Positions 17,801-26,240 are shown, numbered from the stretch's first letter. The stretch: 28,084 nt of DNA from an uncultured Oscillospiraceae bacterium (GCA_900540305.1 UQFL01000022.1:1-28084); one strand, 5' to 3'. A program made the numbers and translations. The notes: a model not told the origin generated them from the sequence alone.

Positions 17801-20800
17801 CTGTTTATTTTGGTCACGAACTGTTCCACGATCTTAAAGTTACCTCACCTGTAAAGGCAAATGAACTTCAGGAATATATACTTGAAAGACTTAAAAGCAG
17901 AGCAGATTATGATTATGATGCACGCTTTGCAGACCTTGAAGATAAATATGGGGATAGCCTTAAAGGAAAAACGGCAGAGCAAAAGAAAAGCGTTATTGAC
18001 GAAGAAATCGCCGCTAACGCTTGTTTCACTGTGCTTTCAAATGAGAAAAACTTTACCGCCCTTGTGCAGCAGAATAGAAGCCTTGCGCAAAAGGTGCGTG
18101 ACTTCTTTGCCGATTTCGTTGAGAAAATCAAAAATGCACTTGCACGCCTTGCAAAGAACAACGCGGAATACAGAGCGCTCCAAAACGATACCGAAACAAA
18201 AGAAAAAATCCTTGCTATGTTCAACAAGGCGCTTGAAAGTTCGCAAAATAATAATACTGCCGAAAACAGCAGTGCCAAATATGCATTAAAAGAACCCTTT
18301 AACAATGATTATGATTTTTCTAAGAATATAGAGAAAGTATCTAAAATGGCATCTGTTACAGACCTCAAAGGGGACGAGTTTGCAAAAGGCAGTGTTGATC
18401 TTATCACACAGGTTACTAACTATTTTAAAAGCATAGGTAATAAAGTAGACAGCAAATATGGCACTATTATACTTAACAGAACAGGCGTTAAATCTTCGGT
18501 TTCGCATGGTATAGGAAGAAATAAAGCCATTGCTTTTAAAGCCGTTCCTAATGTTATTGAGCAAGGTGAAATAATCGACTATCAAAATAATTATAAAGGC
18601 AGAAAATACGATACTGCCGTTTTTGCCGCACCGATTAACATTAATAACAGTTCTTATTATGTAGCAGTTGTAGTAAATGTAAATAAAAACAGTAACGAAT
18701 ATTATTTACATGAAGTTGCAATACAAAATAAAAAAGAAGACGAAACATTGTTCAAGACTGGGAATAGCAAGAATGCGACACCCAGCAATGCTTCATCTTC
18801 TATATATAGTTTACTCAATAAACTGCAAAATGTCAATAATGATGATTTCGATTCAGATGAAAATGTCAAGTTTTCACTTAAAGATCCAGTTGAAGAAACA
18901 AAAGATTTGATAGCGGTTCATAACATTTCAGAATCAAATCTGTTAAAATCTCTTGACCTCGGCGGATTTCCAATGCCGTCAATAGCCGTTATGAGAGCTC
19001 AGCAGGCGGACGCTAACGCTGATTACGGTGATATTTCCGTTGTGTTTAATAGAGATACTATTGATCCCGAAGTGAACAGCCAAAACAAAGTTTACGGCAG
19101 TGATGCGTGGACACCGAGATTTCCGACAATTGAATATGAAATTGATTATGATCAGGCTTCTAACATATATAGCAGGGCGCACGAACTGAGCAAAACAAAA
19201 GCAGCGTTCACAAAAGCGGTATCGCTGCACCCTGATAATATTGAGGATTCAGTAAATCGTTTAGGCATTGAGCGTTATATTGAAAACTTAATGAATGATT
19301 ACACATTAAAACAACTCTATTTGCTTGAACATGGCGGACAACCGGTGGAAATGCAGCAACGAGAAGAGCGCACTGAGGTCTCTGAAGCATACGCGGCTTT
19401 ATATGATTATCTGCTTGACGCAATACCTGATTATCATTATGTTTTTCCGTTTCAGTGGAATAAAACCTATGGCGCAGCATTCGATCAGGCTTATACAGAT
19501 TACTATCGAAATAATTTTGGCTTTACTGAAGAACAGGCGGAAAACGTTTTAAAAAATATGAATACTGCTGAGAAGAAATCAATGATGAGCGCGGCGCAAA
19601 ATTACAAGGAAAACGGCAGAGTAACGGTAACTGTATCAGATGATACTAAAGCCACCGAAGCGCTTATTGACAGCAAAATAGATCGATCCGATTTTGAAAA
19701 CTGGGTAGACGATACTTTTTCCGGTATCATAAAAAGGCAGGGTATACGCAATAATGTTGAACCGTACACAAGTTCCGGCAACAGCAGAAGTTTTTCTGAA
19801 TTACACTATGAAGTTACTCTTGAAAATCTTGTTAGGCAGATGAAAACACAGGGCAACGGCGAAGGTGCATTTTTCTCCGGGCTTGGCATATGGGGAGTAG
19901 CCGCAAAAAATTACGGTACGATTGAAGCGTTAAAATCTGATTCGGTCAGATTGCAAAATCTGTCTGACGAAGAATACAGCGAAATCAAACAAGGCTTTGG
20001 AGAGCGATTAACAGAAATTTCAAACAGCCTTGACAGTCGGTATAAGTCTGATAACCCATTTATCGAGGAAGACAATAAAATGACGAATATCATTGATGCG
20101 CTCCGTTCTTCAAAGACCAAATCAGGTGTTTTGCGTTATCTTAATGAGTACTTCACAAACGCAAGTGAAAGTACCGTTGATGACCTGCTTGACCTTGTTG
20201 CCGATATAGGCAATATGCCAACGCAGTATTTTGAAGCAAAACCGCAAAGAGCCGTTCGCTTTAATGAGGTCGCTTACGTTGTCATACCTGATAATGCAAG
20301 CCAGGAACTCAAATCAAAACTTAACGAAAACGGTATAAGATATGAAGAATATGCTGCCGGCAATGAACAAAGCCGCGTTGATGTTCTTAATTCGCTTGAT
20401 GATGTCAAATTCTCTATGAAAGAAGAGGATAACACCAGCGTTTTTGAGGATAACGAGGAACTTGCAGAAAGCGCGGAAGATGTTAAGAATATGCTGCGCC
20501 TTGTTTCAACTGAAAACAACGAACTGCGCAAAGCATTTGATATTCGCACCGTCCGTCAGGCAGACGACAGCAGCGTTGCCAAGGTTGCCGCTTATCTCAG
20601 AAAGCAGTATGACAGCACTTATAAGAAATCAGATCTTGTATCTAATCTTGCCGGGCTGTATAACTACATAACGAACGCGGGCGTGGATATTGATAATGAA
20701 TATATATGGCGTACAGCAAAAGACATTTCGTCAAATATACTTGCAAACACTCACTTTAAAGATACAACGATGTATGATGACAGCAAAAAACTTCGTGATT

Positions 20801-23800
20801 ATATTCGCTCTCAGACTATATTGGTGTCAGATTCAGTTAAAAATGATATTACAGACTATAATGCGTTTAGAAAACGCAATTTTGGCAGAATGAGGCTGAG
20901 TAGTGACAGCGGTATTCCGCTTGACACAATCTACAGCGAATTATCAGCTGAAAACCCTGAGTTTTTCCCTTCTAATGCAGTTCTTAGTGAGCAGCTTGAA
21001 AACATAGAAAACTTTTTCGTTTCTACTGCTCCCGTTTATTATAACGGTGCTGAAATGATGGCAGAGAGCGAGGGCTTGTCCCTTGATGAGTATACAAATA
21101 TTGTTGCTGCTGATATTTTTAATCAGTATTTTGATGTCCCAGAGGTTAAGTCCTATGTTTCTGAAACTCACAGAAAGGAAATGCAGAAGCTTAAGGATGA
21201 ATACGAGTTAGAGATAAGTGATATGCGTAATCTCTACCGCCAGAGATATGAAGAACGGCTCATTGACATACGCAGAGAAAATGAAAGCCGACTTGCGGAT
21301 TTGAAAAATAAAAATGATGCTGCATTGCAGAAAATGAAAGAAAAAAATCTTGAAACTATCGCAAAGCAAAAGGCTCATTTTAAGGATGTAAGCAAGCGCG
21401 CTACTCAGCGCAGACAGGCTTCAAAAATCAGAGAATCTATACGCCGTAATTTGCAAAAAATAGCACGCCTCGGTGCACAGCCAGATAAAAAGAAACATAT
21501 TCCAAATTCAATTATCGATTCAGTAAAGGCGTTTGCAGATGCTATAACCCTTGATGACACCAAGAAGGACCAGAAAATAAAGGACAGGCTTGCTATGTTC
21601 AGAGCTTCTTTTGAGGATATCTCTTCGAAACAGGCTGATTCTGAATATTATGAAATGGCCGAACTTTATAACAATTTCATTAAGGATGAAATTCTTGGAC
21701 TTCAAAACACTGTTGGCGACAAAACACTCAAGCAACTTTCAATTTCAGAACTTGAAAGAATAGACAAGCTTGTAAAGATTACATCGAAAACCATAAGTAA
21801 TATGAACAAGGTCTTTCTCAAGGAACGAAACGCTACCATAGAGCAGTATGTCGGCAATGTGGAGCGTGAGCTTGCACCGATGAAAAAAGAGAAAATCTTT
21901 GATAATTCTATTACTTCTTTGATGTTCAATTCAATGAAGCCGGAATACTTTTTCCAGTACATTGGAAGCGATACAATGCTTGAACTGTATCACGATTTGA
22001 GAAATGGAGAGGATGTATGGGCGGTTGATATTTCTGAGGCAAGAAACAAAGCTCTTGAACTCAGAAAAAAATACGGCTGGCAAAATTGGGATAATAAAGA
22101 AAAGCGTAAGTTCAAAACCGCATACGGCGAAATTGAGCTAACACTCCAAGAAAGGCTCGGTATATATGCCAACAGCCTTGGAGAACACACTAAGAATCAT
22201 TTGCTCGGCGGCGGATTTAAATATCAGAAGCCCGATATAAAAGACGTTAAAAAATATTTGCCACATAAAAATGACAACAGTTCTCATCGTTTGAGTGAAA
22301 ATGATCTATCAGAAATTATCGCTTCGCTTTCGAATGAACAAACATCTTATGTTCGTGATATGATAAAATACCTTTCCGATGTAATGGGAGCAAAAGGTAA
22401 TGAGATAACTCGTGTTCTTTATAATATTGAACTTTTTACCGAGAAAATGTACTATCCGGCAAAAGTTGATAGTGAATCACGGCACCAAAGTTCAAAGGAA
22501 ATAACCAGCGATAAAAAAATTAAGAATGCAGGGTTTACAAATTCAGCAATTCAAAATGCAAAGCAACCTGTTATACTTATGAACTTTGACGATGTTTGGG
22601 CCTCTCATGTTGACGAAATGGCAAAATATCATGCTTTTGTGTTACCTCTTGAAAATATCGACAGAGTATATAATTCTTATGAGGTTGACGAAAATAATAA
22701 GTATACTTCAATCAAAGAAAAAATAAGAGATGCTTTTGGCAGTAAAGCCATTATGTATATTGATGATTTGATCAAGGACATTAATGGGGGAGTAGTTCAG
22801 GAAGCCGGAACAGATATTTTGAGTAGCCTAACTTCTAAATTCAAAAAAAATGCAGTTTTTGCTTCTGCTTCTGTTGCTATACAGCAGCCTTCTGCAATTG
22901 CAAGAGCATTGAGTGAGATTGATGTAAAATATCTTGCCAAAACAACTGGTACTGGATACAGCAGAAAAGCTTATGCTGAAATGAAAAAATACGCTCCGGT
23001 TGCACTTGTAAAGGAAATGGGTTATTTTGATACCAATATGGCTCAAAGCACGATTGATTATCTTAACAGCAACAACTATGAAAGTGTCGTAGATAAATTA
23101 AAAGCCTTTGTTAAAGACGGTTCTTATAGGGATGAAGCCATGTCATTCTTTGCTACAAAGGGCGATGAGTTTACTTGGACGCATATATGGAACGCAGTTA
23201 AGGAGGAAACAAAAGCAAAGCACCCTGAATTAAACAATAATTCAGAGCAGTTTTTCAAAAAGGTCGCTGAAAGGTTTACAGAGGTCATTTCTAAAACACA
23301 GGTTTATGATTCTGTGTTTTCCCGCTCAGGACTAATGCGCTCAAGGGATAATGCGGTTAAAAATGCTATGGCATTCATGGCAGAGCCTACAACTTCTCTT
23401 AACATGCTTGCAAATGCAATAGTTCAGACTAAGCGTGGCCGTATGAGTAAGAGTCGTGCTACGAAAGTTTTTGCGAGCTTAGTTGCTTCTTCAGCACTAA
23501 ATGCAATACTGCAATCGGTAGTAACAGCTGCAAGAGCAGACGACGATGATAAGGAGTGGGCTGAAATATATCTGGCTCAGCTTATTCCTAATTTTATAGA
23601 CAATTTGAATCCGATTAATCAAATTGCTTTTGTCAAAGATATTTTCAATATATTCAGTGGTTACGATGTTGCAAGATCTGATATGAATTTGTTTTCTGAT
23701 TTATATCAAGCTGTAAAAAAACTGAATAATGATAATGTTACTTTAAGTGAAAAAATAACTGGTTTGTCAGGTGCGATAGCGGCATTCTTTGGTATTCCTG

Positions 23801-24303
23801 TTAAAAATGTTACACGCGATGTAAAAGCAGCGTTTAATATTGCAGAAGATTTGTTTGATGATACACAGTTTTCAGCATCTGATGCCTACGATATGTTTAA
23901 GGAAGAAATGAACTCTGCTTTCGGATTTGAGTTGTTTAATAGCGATTTAGATAAGGCTATAAAGGCTGTGGAAAAAGGCGATACGGAGACATATGAAAAG
24001 TATGCAGATGAAGTTTATGCTACTGATGATGCCTATGATTTGCTTTATGAAGTTCTTAAGAAATATGGCTATAACTCTTCACAGTATAGACAGGCGGAAA
24101 ACAGGTGCGTTGAAATTAAGCAGGAAAACGGAACTGAAAATCCTAATCCTAAAAACTCAATGAAAAATAAAGCTCTTAAAGAATATGCTGAGTTGAAGAA
24201 AAACGGCACATACAAAGAGGCGGAAGAAGCACGCCAGAGATGTATTAAACTATATGGCTCAATGGAAGATGTTCAAAAAGCGCTTAACAAACTTGAAGAA
24301 TAG
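14878..24303 (+). CDS. Giant polyvalent virion protein with HExxH metallopeptidase
   Basis: 3141-residue modular protein, one third of the window. Seen in order: helical Q/K/E-rich N-terminus (1-350); Ala/Gly-rich, weakly hydrophobic stretches near 360-410 and 497-525, possibly membrane-active; a Ser/Asn-rich region to about 900; a zincin-like domain (about 920-1110) with HELFH at 980-984 and a candidate third ligand in EEIAANA (E1042/E1043); an LPD3/PBECR-like module (about 1160-1290, SVSHGIGRNKAIAFKAVP, YYLHEVAI); a further module (about 1341-1842, AVHNISESNLL, GGFPMPSIAV, YGDISVVFNRDTI, SDAWTPRFP); a long coiled coil (about 2093-2200); and an LPD38-like C-terminal region to about 3000 (AIQQPSAIARAL, SRSGLMRSRDNAV, MAFMAEPTTSLNML). 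Polyvalent proteins are large phage- or plasmid-borne proteins thought to enter the host with the DNA. AAGGTG precedes the ATG; a terminator follows. Domain names are from memory of motifs. Confidence 0.78.
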   Translation: MTYEQKIKDLKKRINSDEYEENSEYLVSQSSVDSVRERLAAVRKKYSEETKTKNKNLSASNQTAQTATKSTTDNSQNQQKDYTLTAKNYEQQKEELKQEKKDAWDNRVTTWFKKVGTQLNPYATDSEKELADTNYDTAKETHKTLADDYDTLKENKWTSTQEENAKIIASSPEIQELVEQARNAKIIADASQSNANYYQSFSDTGSVANNLATQQQQKEYQSAYNTYSSLINEINALGYDGESLVDTYTRQKNLEETEQFEEEISKFSDEHPVLASGTYVALNSAQTSALPSMIENGINALINDEYIPIDVNSGEFGATNIRDTIAETTSSNIEDYVKSKTDNDFLANASSFLYQTGLSMGDFVSLAALPKSASLAIMGSSAAASTAKDATERGLSADNALATATAAAAAEIFFEKYSLEGLQALKATGKGGIKNAVKDVLKQSFTEGSEEFFTDVSNAISDQIINGDDSALSQQYQRLIDDKISPEEAKKQVATDFAKQIGLSFLGGAISGGVLGSGASAVRNAEINSSYRSEGNAIKNMGDEAVNAVINEGLSQNAASPAYKAAAELIANSEIDSHTGDIVDSSRLSSRKLGQLQEMNVKANDVARFTEAVANEDNANSLVKTFEKITEGKNISSKAANEILNNEAARTALSELTDIDTLTDSYDGKNLLDETSNIYRASSANTFSSAVSPFSSERARRYINKNLSLRNTDSSSLDAESAPASYGNDTVNKNITYSDRSSDTVTGINRVEKGHVYLNTSSGKVVEAQDVDFEDKSASDLYNSAKAYDSQTAKAYVFGYRDNGYSGNVYDYNTGFNTVYRAQTKGYSFEDAYNLAKEESNITRLQAQLAYNAAKNATAHPKKSVNLKNGNNSEVNSQSSNMGTESLSKEVNKSKADKFNKVLHAKKKPGATIVSEKPTKSQRAEAELIGELAKSVGREVIVVDDTEELGYAPANGMYLNGKIVLPLNNTGGMMSVYFGHELFHDLKVTSPVKANELQEYILERLKSRADYDYDARFADLEDKYGDSLKGKTAEQKKSVIDEEIAANACFTVLSNEKNFTALVQQNRSLAQKVRDFFADFVEKIKNALARLAKNNAEYRALQNDTETKEKILAMFNKALESSQNNNTAENSSAKYALKEPFNNDYDFSKNIEKVSKMASVTDLKGDEFAKGSVDLITQVTNYFKSIGNKVDSKYGTIILNRTGVKSSVSHGIGRNKAIAFKAVPNVIEQGEIIDYQNNYKGRKYDTAVFAAPININNSSYYVAVVVNVNKNSNEYYLHEVAIQNKKEDETLFKTGNSKNATPSNASSSIYSLLNKLQNVNNDDFDSDENVKFSLKDPVEETKDLIAVHNISESNLLKSLDLGGFPMPSIAVMRAQQADANADYGDISVVFNRDTIDPEVNSQNKVYGSDAWTPRFPTIEYEIDYDQASNIYSRAHELSKTKAAFTKAVSLHPDNIEDSVNRLGIERYIENLMNDYTLKQLYLLEHGGQPVEMQQREERTEVSEAYAALYDYLLDAIPDYHYVFPFQWNKTYGAAFDQAYTDYYRNNFGFTEEQAENVLKNMNTAEKKSMMSAAQNYKENGRVTVTVSDDTKATEALIDSKIDRSDFENWVDDTFSGIIKRQGIRNNVEPYTSSGNSRSFSELHYEVTLENLVRQMKTQGNGEGAFFSGLGIWGVAAKNYGTIEALKSDSVRLQNLSDEEYSEIKQGFGERLTEISNSLDSRYKSDNPFIEEDNKMTNIIDALRSSKTKSGVLRYLNEYFTNASESTVDDLLDLVADIGNMPTQYFEAKPQRAVRFNEVAYVVIPDNASQELKSKLNENGIRYEEYAAGNEQSRVDVLNSLDDVKFSMKEEDNTSVFEDNEELAESAEDVKNMLRLVSTENNELRKAFDIRTVRQADDSSVAKVAAYLRKQYDSTYKKSDLVSNLAGLYNYITNAGVDIDNEYIWRTAKDISSNILANTHFKDTTMYDDSKKLRDYIRSQTILVSDSVKNDITDYNAFRKRNFGRMRLSSDSGIPLDTIYSELSAENPEFFPSNAVLSEQLENIENFFVSTAPVYYNGAEMMAESEGLSLDEYTNIVAADIFNQYFDVPEVKSYVSETHRKEMQKLKDEYELEISDMRNLYRQRYEERLIDIRRENESRLADLKNKNDAALQKMKEKNLETIAKQKAHFKDVSKRATQRRQASKIRESIRRNLQKIARLGAQPDKKKHIPNSIIDSVKAFADAITLDDTKKDQKIKDRLAMFRASFEDISSKQADSEYYEMAELYNNFIKDEILGLQNTVGDKTLKQLSISELERIDKLVKITSKTISNMNKVFLKERNATIEQYVGNVERELAPMKKEKIFDNSITSLMFNSMKPEYFFQYIGSDTMLELYHDLRNGEDVWAVDISEARNKALELRKKYGWQNWDNKEKRKFKTAYGEIELTLQERLGIYANSLGEHTKNHLLGGGFKYQKPDIKDVKKYLPHKNDNSSHRLSENDLSEIIASLSNEQTSYVRDMIKYLSDVMGAKGNEITRVLYNIELFTEKMYYPAKVDSESRHQSSKEITSDKKIKNAGFTNSAIQNAKQPVILMNFDDVWASHVDEMAKYHAFVLPLENIDRVYNSYEVDENNKYTSIKEKIRDAFGSKAIMYIDDLIKDINGGVVQEAGTDILSSLTSKFKKNAVFASASVAIQQPSAIARALSEIDVKYLAKTTGTGYSRKAYAEMKKYAPVALVKEMGYFDTNMAQSTIDYLNSNNYESVVDKLKAFVKDGSYRDEAMSFFATKGDEFTWTHIWNAVKEETKAKHPELNNNSEQFFKKVAERFTEVISKTQVYDSVFSRSGLMRSRDNAVKNAMAFMAEPTTSLNMLANAIVQTKRGRMSKSRATKVFASLVASSALNAILQSVVTAARADDDDKEWAEIYLAQLIPNFIDNLNPINQIAFVKDIFNIFSGYDVARSDMNLFSDLYQAVKKLNNDNVTLSEKITGLSGAIAAFFGIPVKNVTRDVKAAFNIAEDLFDDTQFSASDAYDMFKEEMNSAFGFELFNSDLDKAIKAVEKGDTETYEKYADEVYATDDAYDLLYEVLKKYGYNSSQYRQAENRCVEIKQENGTENPNPKNSMKNKALKEYAELKKNGTYKEAEEARQRCIKLYGSMEDVQKALNKLEE

Positions 24304-24314
24304 TAATAACGCCG

Positions 24315-24344
24315 AGAGAGGGGAGAAATCCCCTCTCTTTTTTT
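24315..24344 (+). terminator. Rho-independent terminator after the giant gene
   Basis: A 10-bp perfect stem (24315-24324 with 24329-24338, AGAGAGGGGA/TCCCCTCTCT) closes a GAAA tetraloop and is followed by a T-run to 24344. It separates the virion-core genes from the receptor-binding and lysis genes. Confidence 0.93.
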
Positions 24345-24351
24345 GCTACTA

Positions 24352-24363
24352 TCTCATATGAGA
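24352..24363. promoter_or_regulatory. 12-base palindrome touching a ribosome site
   Basis: TCTCATATGAGA is a perfect palindrome directly after the terminator; its right end overlaps the GAGGTG ribosome site of the next gene. It could be an operator or could fold over the ribosome site; too short to be sure. Confidence 0.25.
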
Positions 24364-24373
24364 GGTGTTAAAA

Positions 24374-25669
24374 ATGCGCGAAATTAATATAGATATAGCA
24401 AATCTTCAGCCTGAATATGAATGCGGGTTCTGCGGCGAAGCTAATGCTTCAAAGCTGTTAATAGATATTAAAAGTATTAATAGTGGAGCTTCTTTTTTTA
24501 CTGCCGTTTTTAAAAACGGATATTCTGAATTGATGTGCAGTGAAAAATTTAACGCTGATGATGTTGAAGACAACATTATTGAGCTTATGCTTTACAACCA
24601 GCTTACAAAAACGCAAAAAGAAATTCTTGTAATAGAAGCGTATCATACCGATGAAAACGGAGATATTACTTTGCTGTGTAAATCTCCCGTTGTGAATCTT
24701 GTATTTCATGGCAGTATTTCGTCTGATGATGCGGTCAAATTTGATGAGGATATTCAAGGGCTATACAAGGAATTGTTTTATTTGGAGCAGGATGTTAAAG
24801 ATAGCTTGCAAAGTATGAATGAGCAGGCAACGATTGTTTCAAAAGCCACTGAACAGGCAAACAAAGCTACTGAAAATGCAAATCTTGCCACTGAAAAAGC
24901 AATCCAAACATCTGTTGACTTAATTGAAGCAAAGAATAACGGCGAATTTAACGGCAGAGACGGGACGGACGGCAAGGATGGTGCTCCCGGACCTCAGGGC
25001 GAGCCAGGACCTCAAGGCCCACAGGGCGAAACGGGTCCGCAAGGCGAACAGGGCCCGAAAGGAGAACCGGGGCCGCAAGGACCGCAGGGCGAACAAGGTC
25101 CAATGGGGCCTCAAGGACCACAAGGTGAACAGGGGCCACCCGGAGAAGATTATGTTTTAACCGAACAGGACAAGAAGGATATTGCAAAACTTGTAAATGT
25201 TCCACCCGAAAAAATAATTAAGATAGCGGATATTATTACGACTGAGGAGATAGCATCGTTTGAAACTGATATAGATATTGATAGGAATTCATTTTCGGTA
25301 AACAATTTGTTGATTATTCTAAAAGCAAAAGCAACCTCAAGTAACCCAGGAAAAAATAGCTGGAGACTTTACTGTAATAATAATTTCGATAATGCTATAA
25401 CAGGAATAAAATATAACAATGTCTATTCAAATACTGATGATTATTCAAGCATTGCAATAATCAAAAGGCTTGATAGTGATAGCCATTACTCGGAGTGGTC
25501 AGGTTCTAAAGGATTCACAGACGAAATTCTGCTGAGTACTCCTAGCGAAAGTGGAAGAAAATTTAAAACTATTAAAACAAATCAACCTTATTATCATGTT
25601 TTAATTCGTTGCGAAATAACTGGACCAGTTCTCGGAGTGGGTTCTGAAATTAAAATTTGGGGGTGGTAA
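24374..25669 (+). CDS. BppU-like receptor-binding protein with collagen-like repeats
   Basis: 431-residue protein. The ATG at 24374 follows GAGGTG by 6 bases; a GTG at 24365 overlaps that site. The N-terminal domain (about 1-140, MREINIDIANLQPEYECGF) has the size and strand pattern of the BppU N-terminal domain of Firmicutes baseplate proteins, which anchors receptor-binding proteins to the tail. A helical linker with repeated T-E-x-A-N-x-A units (ATEQANKATENANLATEKA) follows. Then come 22 G-x-y triplets (residues 194-259), rich in GPQ, GEQ and GEP, which should form a collagen-like triple-helix stalk. The C-terminal 170 residues are beta-rich (FDNAITGIKYNNVYSNTDDY) and are the likely receptor-binding head. 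Probably a trimeric host-recognition fibre. Confidence 0.72.
   Translation: MREINIDIANLQPEYECGFCGEANASKLLIDIKSINSGASFFTAVFKNGYSELMCSEKFNADDVEDNIIELMLYNQLTKTQKEILVIEAYHTDENGDITLLCKSPVVNLVFHGSISSDDAVKFDEDIQGLYKELFYLEQDVKDSLQSMNEQATIVSKATEQANKATENANLATEKAIQTSVDLIEAKNNGEFNGRDGTDGKDGAPGPQGEPGPQGPQGETGPQGEQGPKGEPGPQGPQGEQGPMGPQGPQGEQGPPGEDYVLTEQDKKDIAKLVNVPPEKIIKIADIITTEEIASFETDIDIDRNSFSVNNLLIILKAKATSSNPGKNSWRLYCNNNFDNAITGIKYNNVYSNTDDYSSIAIIKRLDSDSHYSEWSGSKGFTDEILLSTPSESGRKFKTIKTNQPYYHVLIRCEITGPVLGVGSEIKIWGW
24953..25150 (+). repeat. Collagen-like G-x-y coding repeat (22 triplets)
   Basis: A 198-base, GC-richer tract encoding 22 uninterrupted Gly-x-y triplets. It is locally unlike the AT-rich flanks and has 9-base periodicity, so it is prone to length changes by slippage or recombination. 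Confidence 0.95.
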
Positions 25670-25674
25670 GTTAT

Positions 25675-25857
25675 ATGTTTAAAATGGTAAATGGTAATTA
25701 TGTCACAATGACACAGGAAGATATTGAAAAATCAAAAGAACAAGATAAACAGGAGCCGGAAAAACCACTCAGTGATATTGACATTCTCAAACAACAGGTT
25801 ACAGACTTACAACTTGCAATGACAGAAATATATGAGGAGGGGATTTTGAATGGATAG
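25675..25857 (+). CDS. Small phage tail-associated protein
   Basis: 60-residue protein starting MFKMVNGNYVTMTQEDIEKS. The ATG at 25675 follows GGGGGTGG; an earlier in-frame start at 25657 lies inside the upstream gene. The C-terminal helix ILKQQVTDLQLAMTEIYEEG is the usual ending of small XkdW/XkdX-neighbour proteins located between fibre and lysis genes in Firmicutes phages. It overlaps the next small gene by 8 bases. Specific function unknown. Confidence 0.65.
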   Translation: MFKMVNGNYVTMTQEDIEKSKEQDKQEPEKPLSDIDILKQQVTDLQLAMTEIYEEGILNG

Positions 25858-25960
25858 AATTTATTATGCTTTAATTCAAAAAGGTTTAAAAATTTTTGAT
25901 GAAGTGCCTAATGAATTAAAAGAAAAAGTTAAATCGCTTCTTGTAGAAGGGGGTGGCTAA
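25850..25960 (+). CDS. CD1375-family small protein (36 residues)
   Basis: A 36-residue gene beginning MDRIYYALIQKGLKIFDEVP. The pattern Y-A-x-L-I-x2-G-L-K-x-F/T-x2-V-P, a following K-x2-V-K-x-L-L helix and the short length match the CD1375 family of tiny phage proteins found next to tail-fibre and holin genes. GGAGGGG lies 8 bases before the ATG. It overlaps the upstream gene by 8 bases and the next start lies one base after its stop, so it belongs to the same translation-coupled string. Function unknown. Confidence 0.75.
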   Translation: MDRIYYALIQKGLKIFDEVPNELKEKVKSLLVEGGG

Positions 25961-25961
25961 A

Positions 25962-26240
25962 TTGGAATGGACGGCAGTAACTGTAATCATTGCGATAGTT
26001 GGACTTATAGGAACGGTAGCAGTTCCATTGACCAAAAACACTAAAGCAATGACACAACTCAGTGAGCGCATTAATCATCTTGTATACAGAATGGAGCAGG
26101 ATGAGAACGACCTCATAGAGTTTAAAAATAAGGCGGCGGACAGGCATAAGAAAATTTTCGACCGCCTTGATGATGATCAAAAAAAACTAATCAATCATGA
26201 GGGCAGAATCACCGCCCTCGAAATGAAGGGAGAAAAATAA
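25962..26240 (+). CDS. Membrane-anchored coiled-coil protein (XhlA-like, lysis cassette)
   Basis: About 92 residues. I favour the TTG at 25962, placed a few bases after GAAGGGGGTGG; a GTG at 25953 would overlap that site and add three residues (M-A-K). One hydrophobic helix lies near the N-terminus (AVTVIIAIVGLIGTVAVPL). A charged coiled coil follows (INHLVYRMEQDENDLIEF, then RHKKIFDRLDDDQKKLI). Small hemolysin XhlA-like proteins next to phage holins have one membrane helix and a coiled coil, although there the helix is usually C-terminal; here it is N-terminal, so the family call is tentative. It overlaps the holin start by one base (TAATG). Likely assists lysis or membrane assembly. Confidence 0.55.
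   Translation: MEWTAVTVIIAIVGLIGTVAVPLTKNTKAMTQLSERINHLVYRMEQDENDLIEFKNKAADRHKKIFDRLDDDQKKLINHEGRITALEMKGEK

Noticed and set aside
14878..24303. N4-like virion RNA polymerase as identity of the giant protein
   Set aside because: Size and position would fit, but I found no T7-like polymerase motifs, while peptidase and polyvalent-type motifs are present.
24948..25205. Leu/Pro/Val-rich - strand reading frame
   Set aside because: It is the antisense of the collagen-like repeat, so its repetitive character is a by-product.
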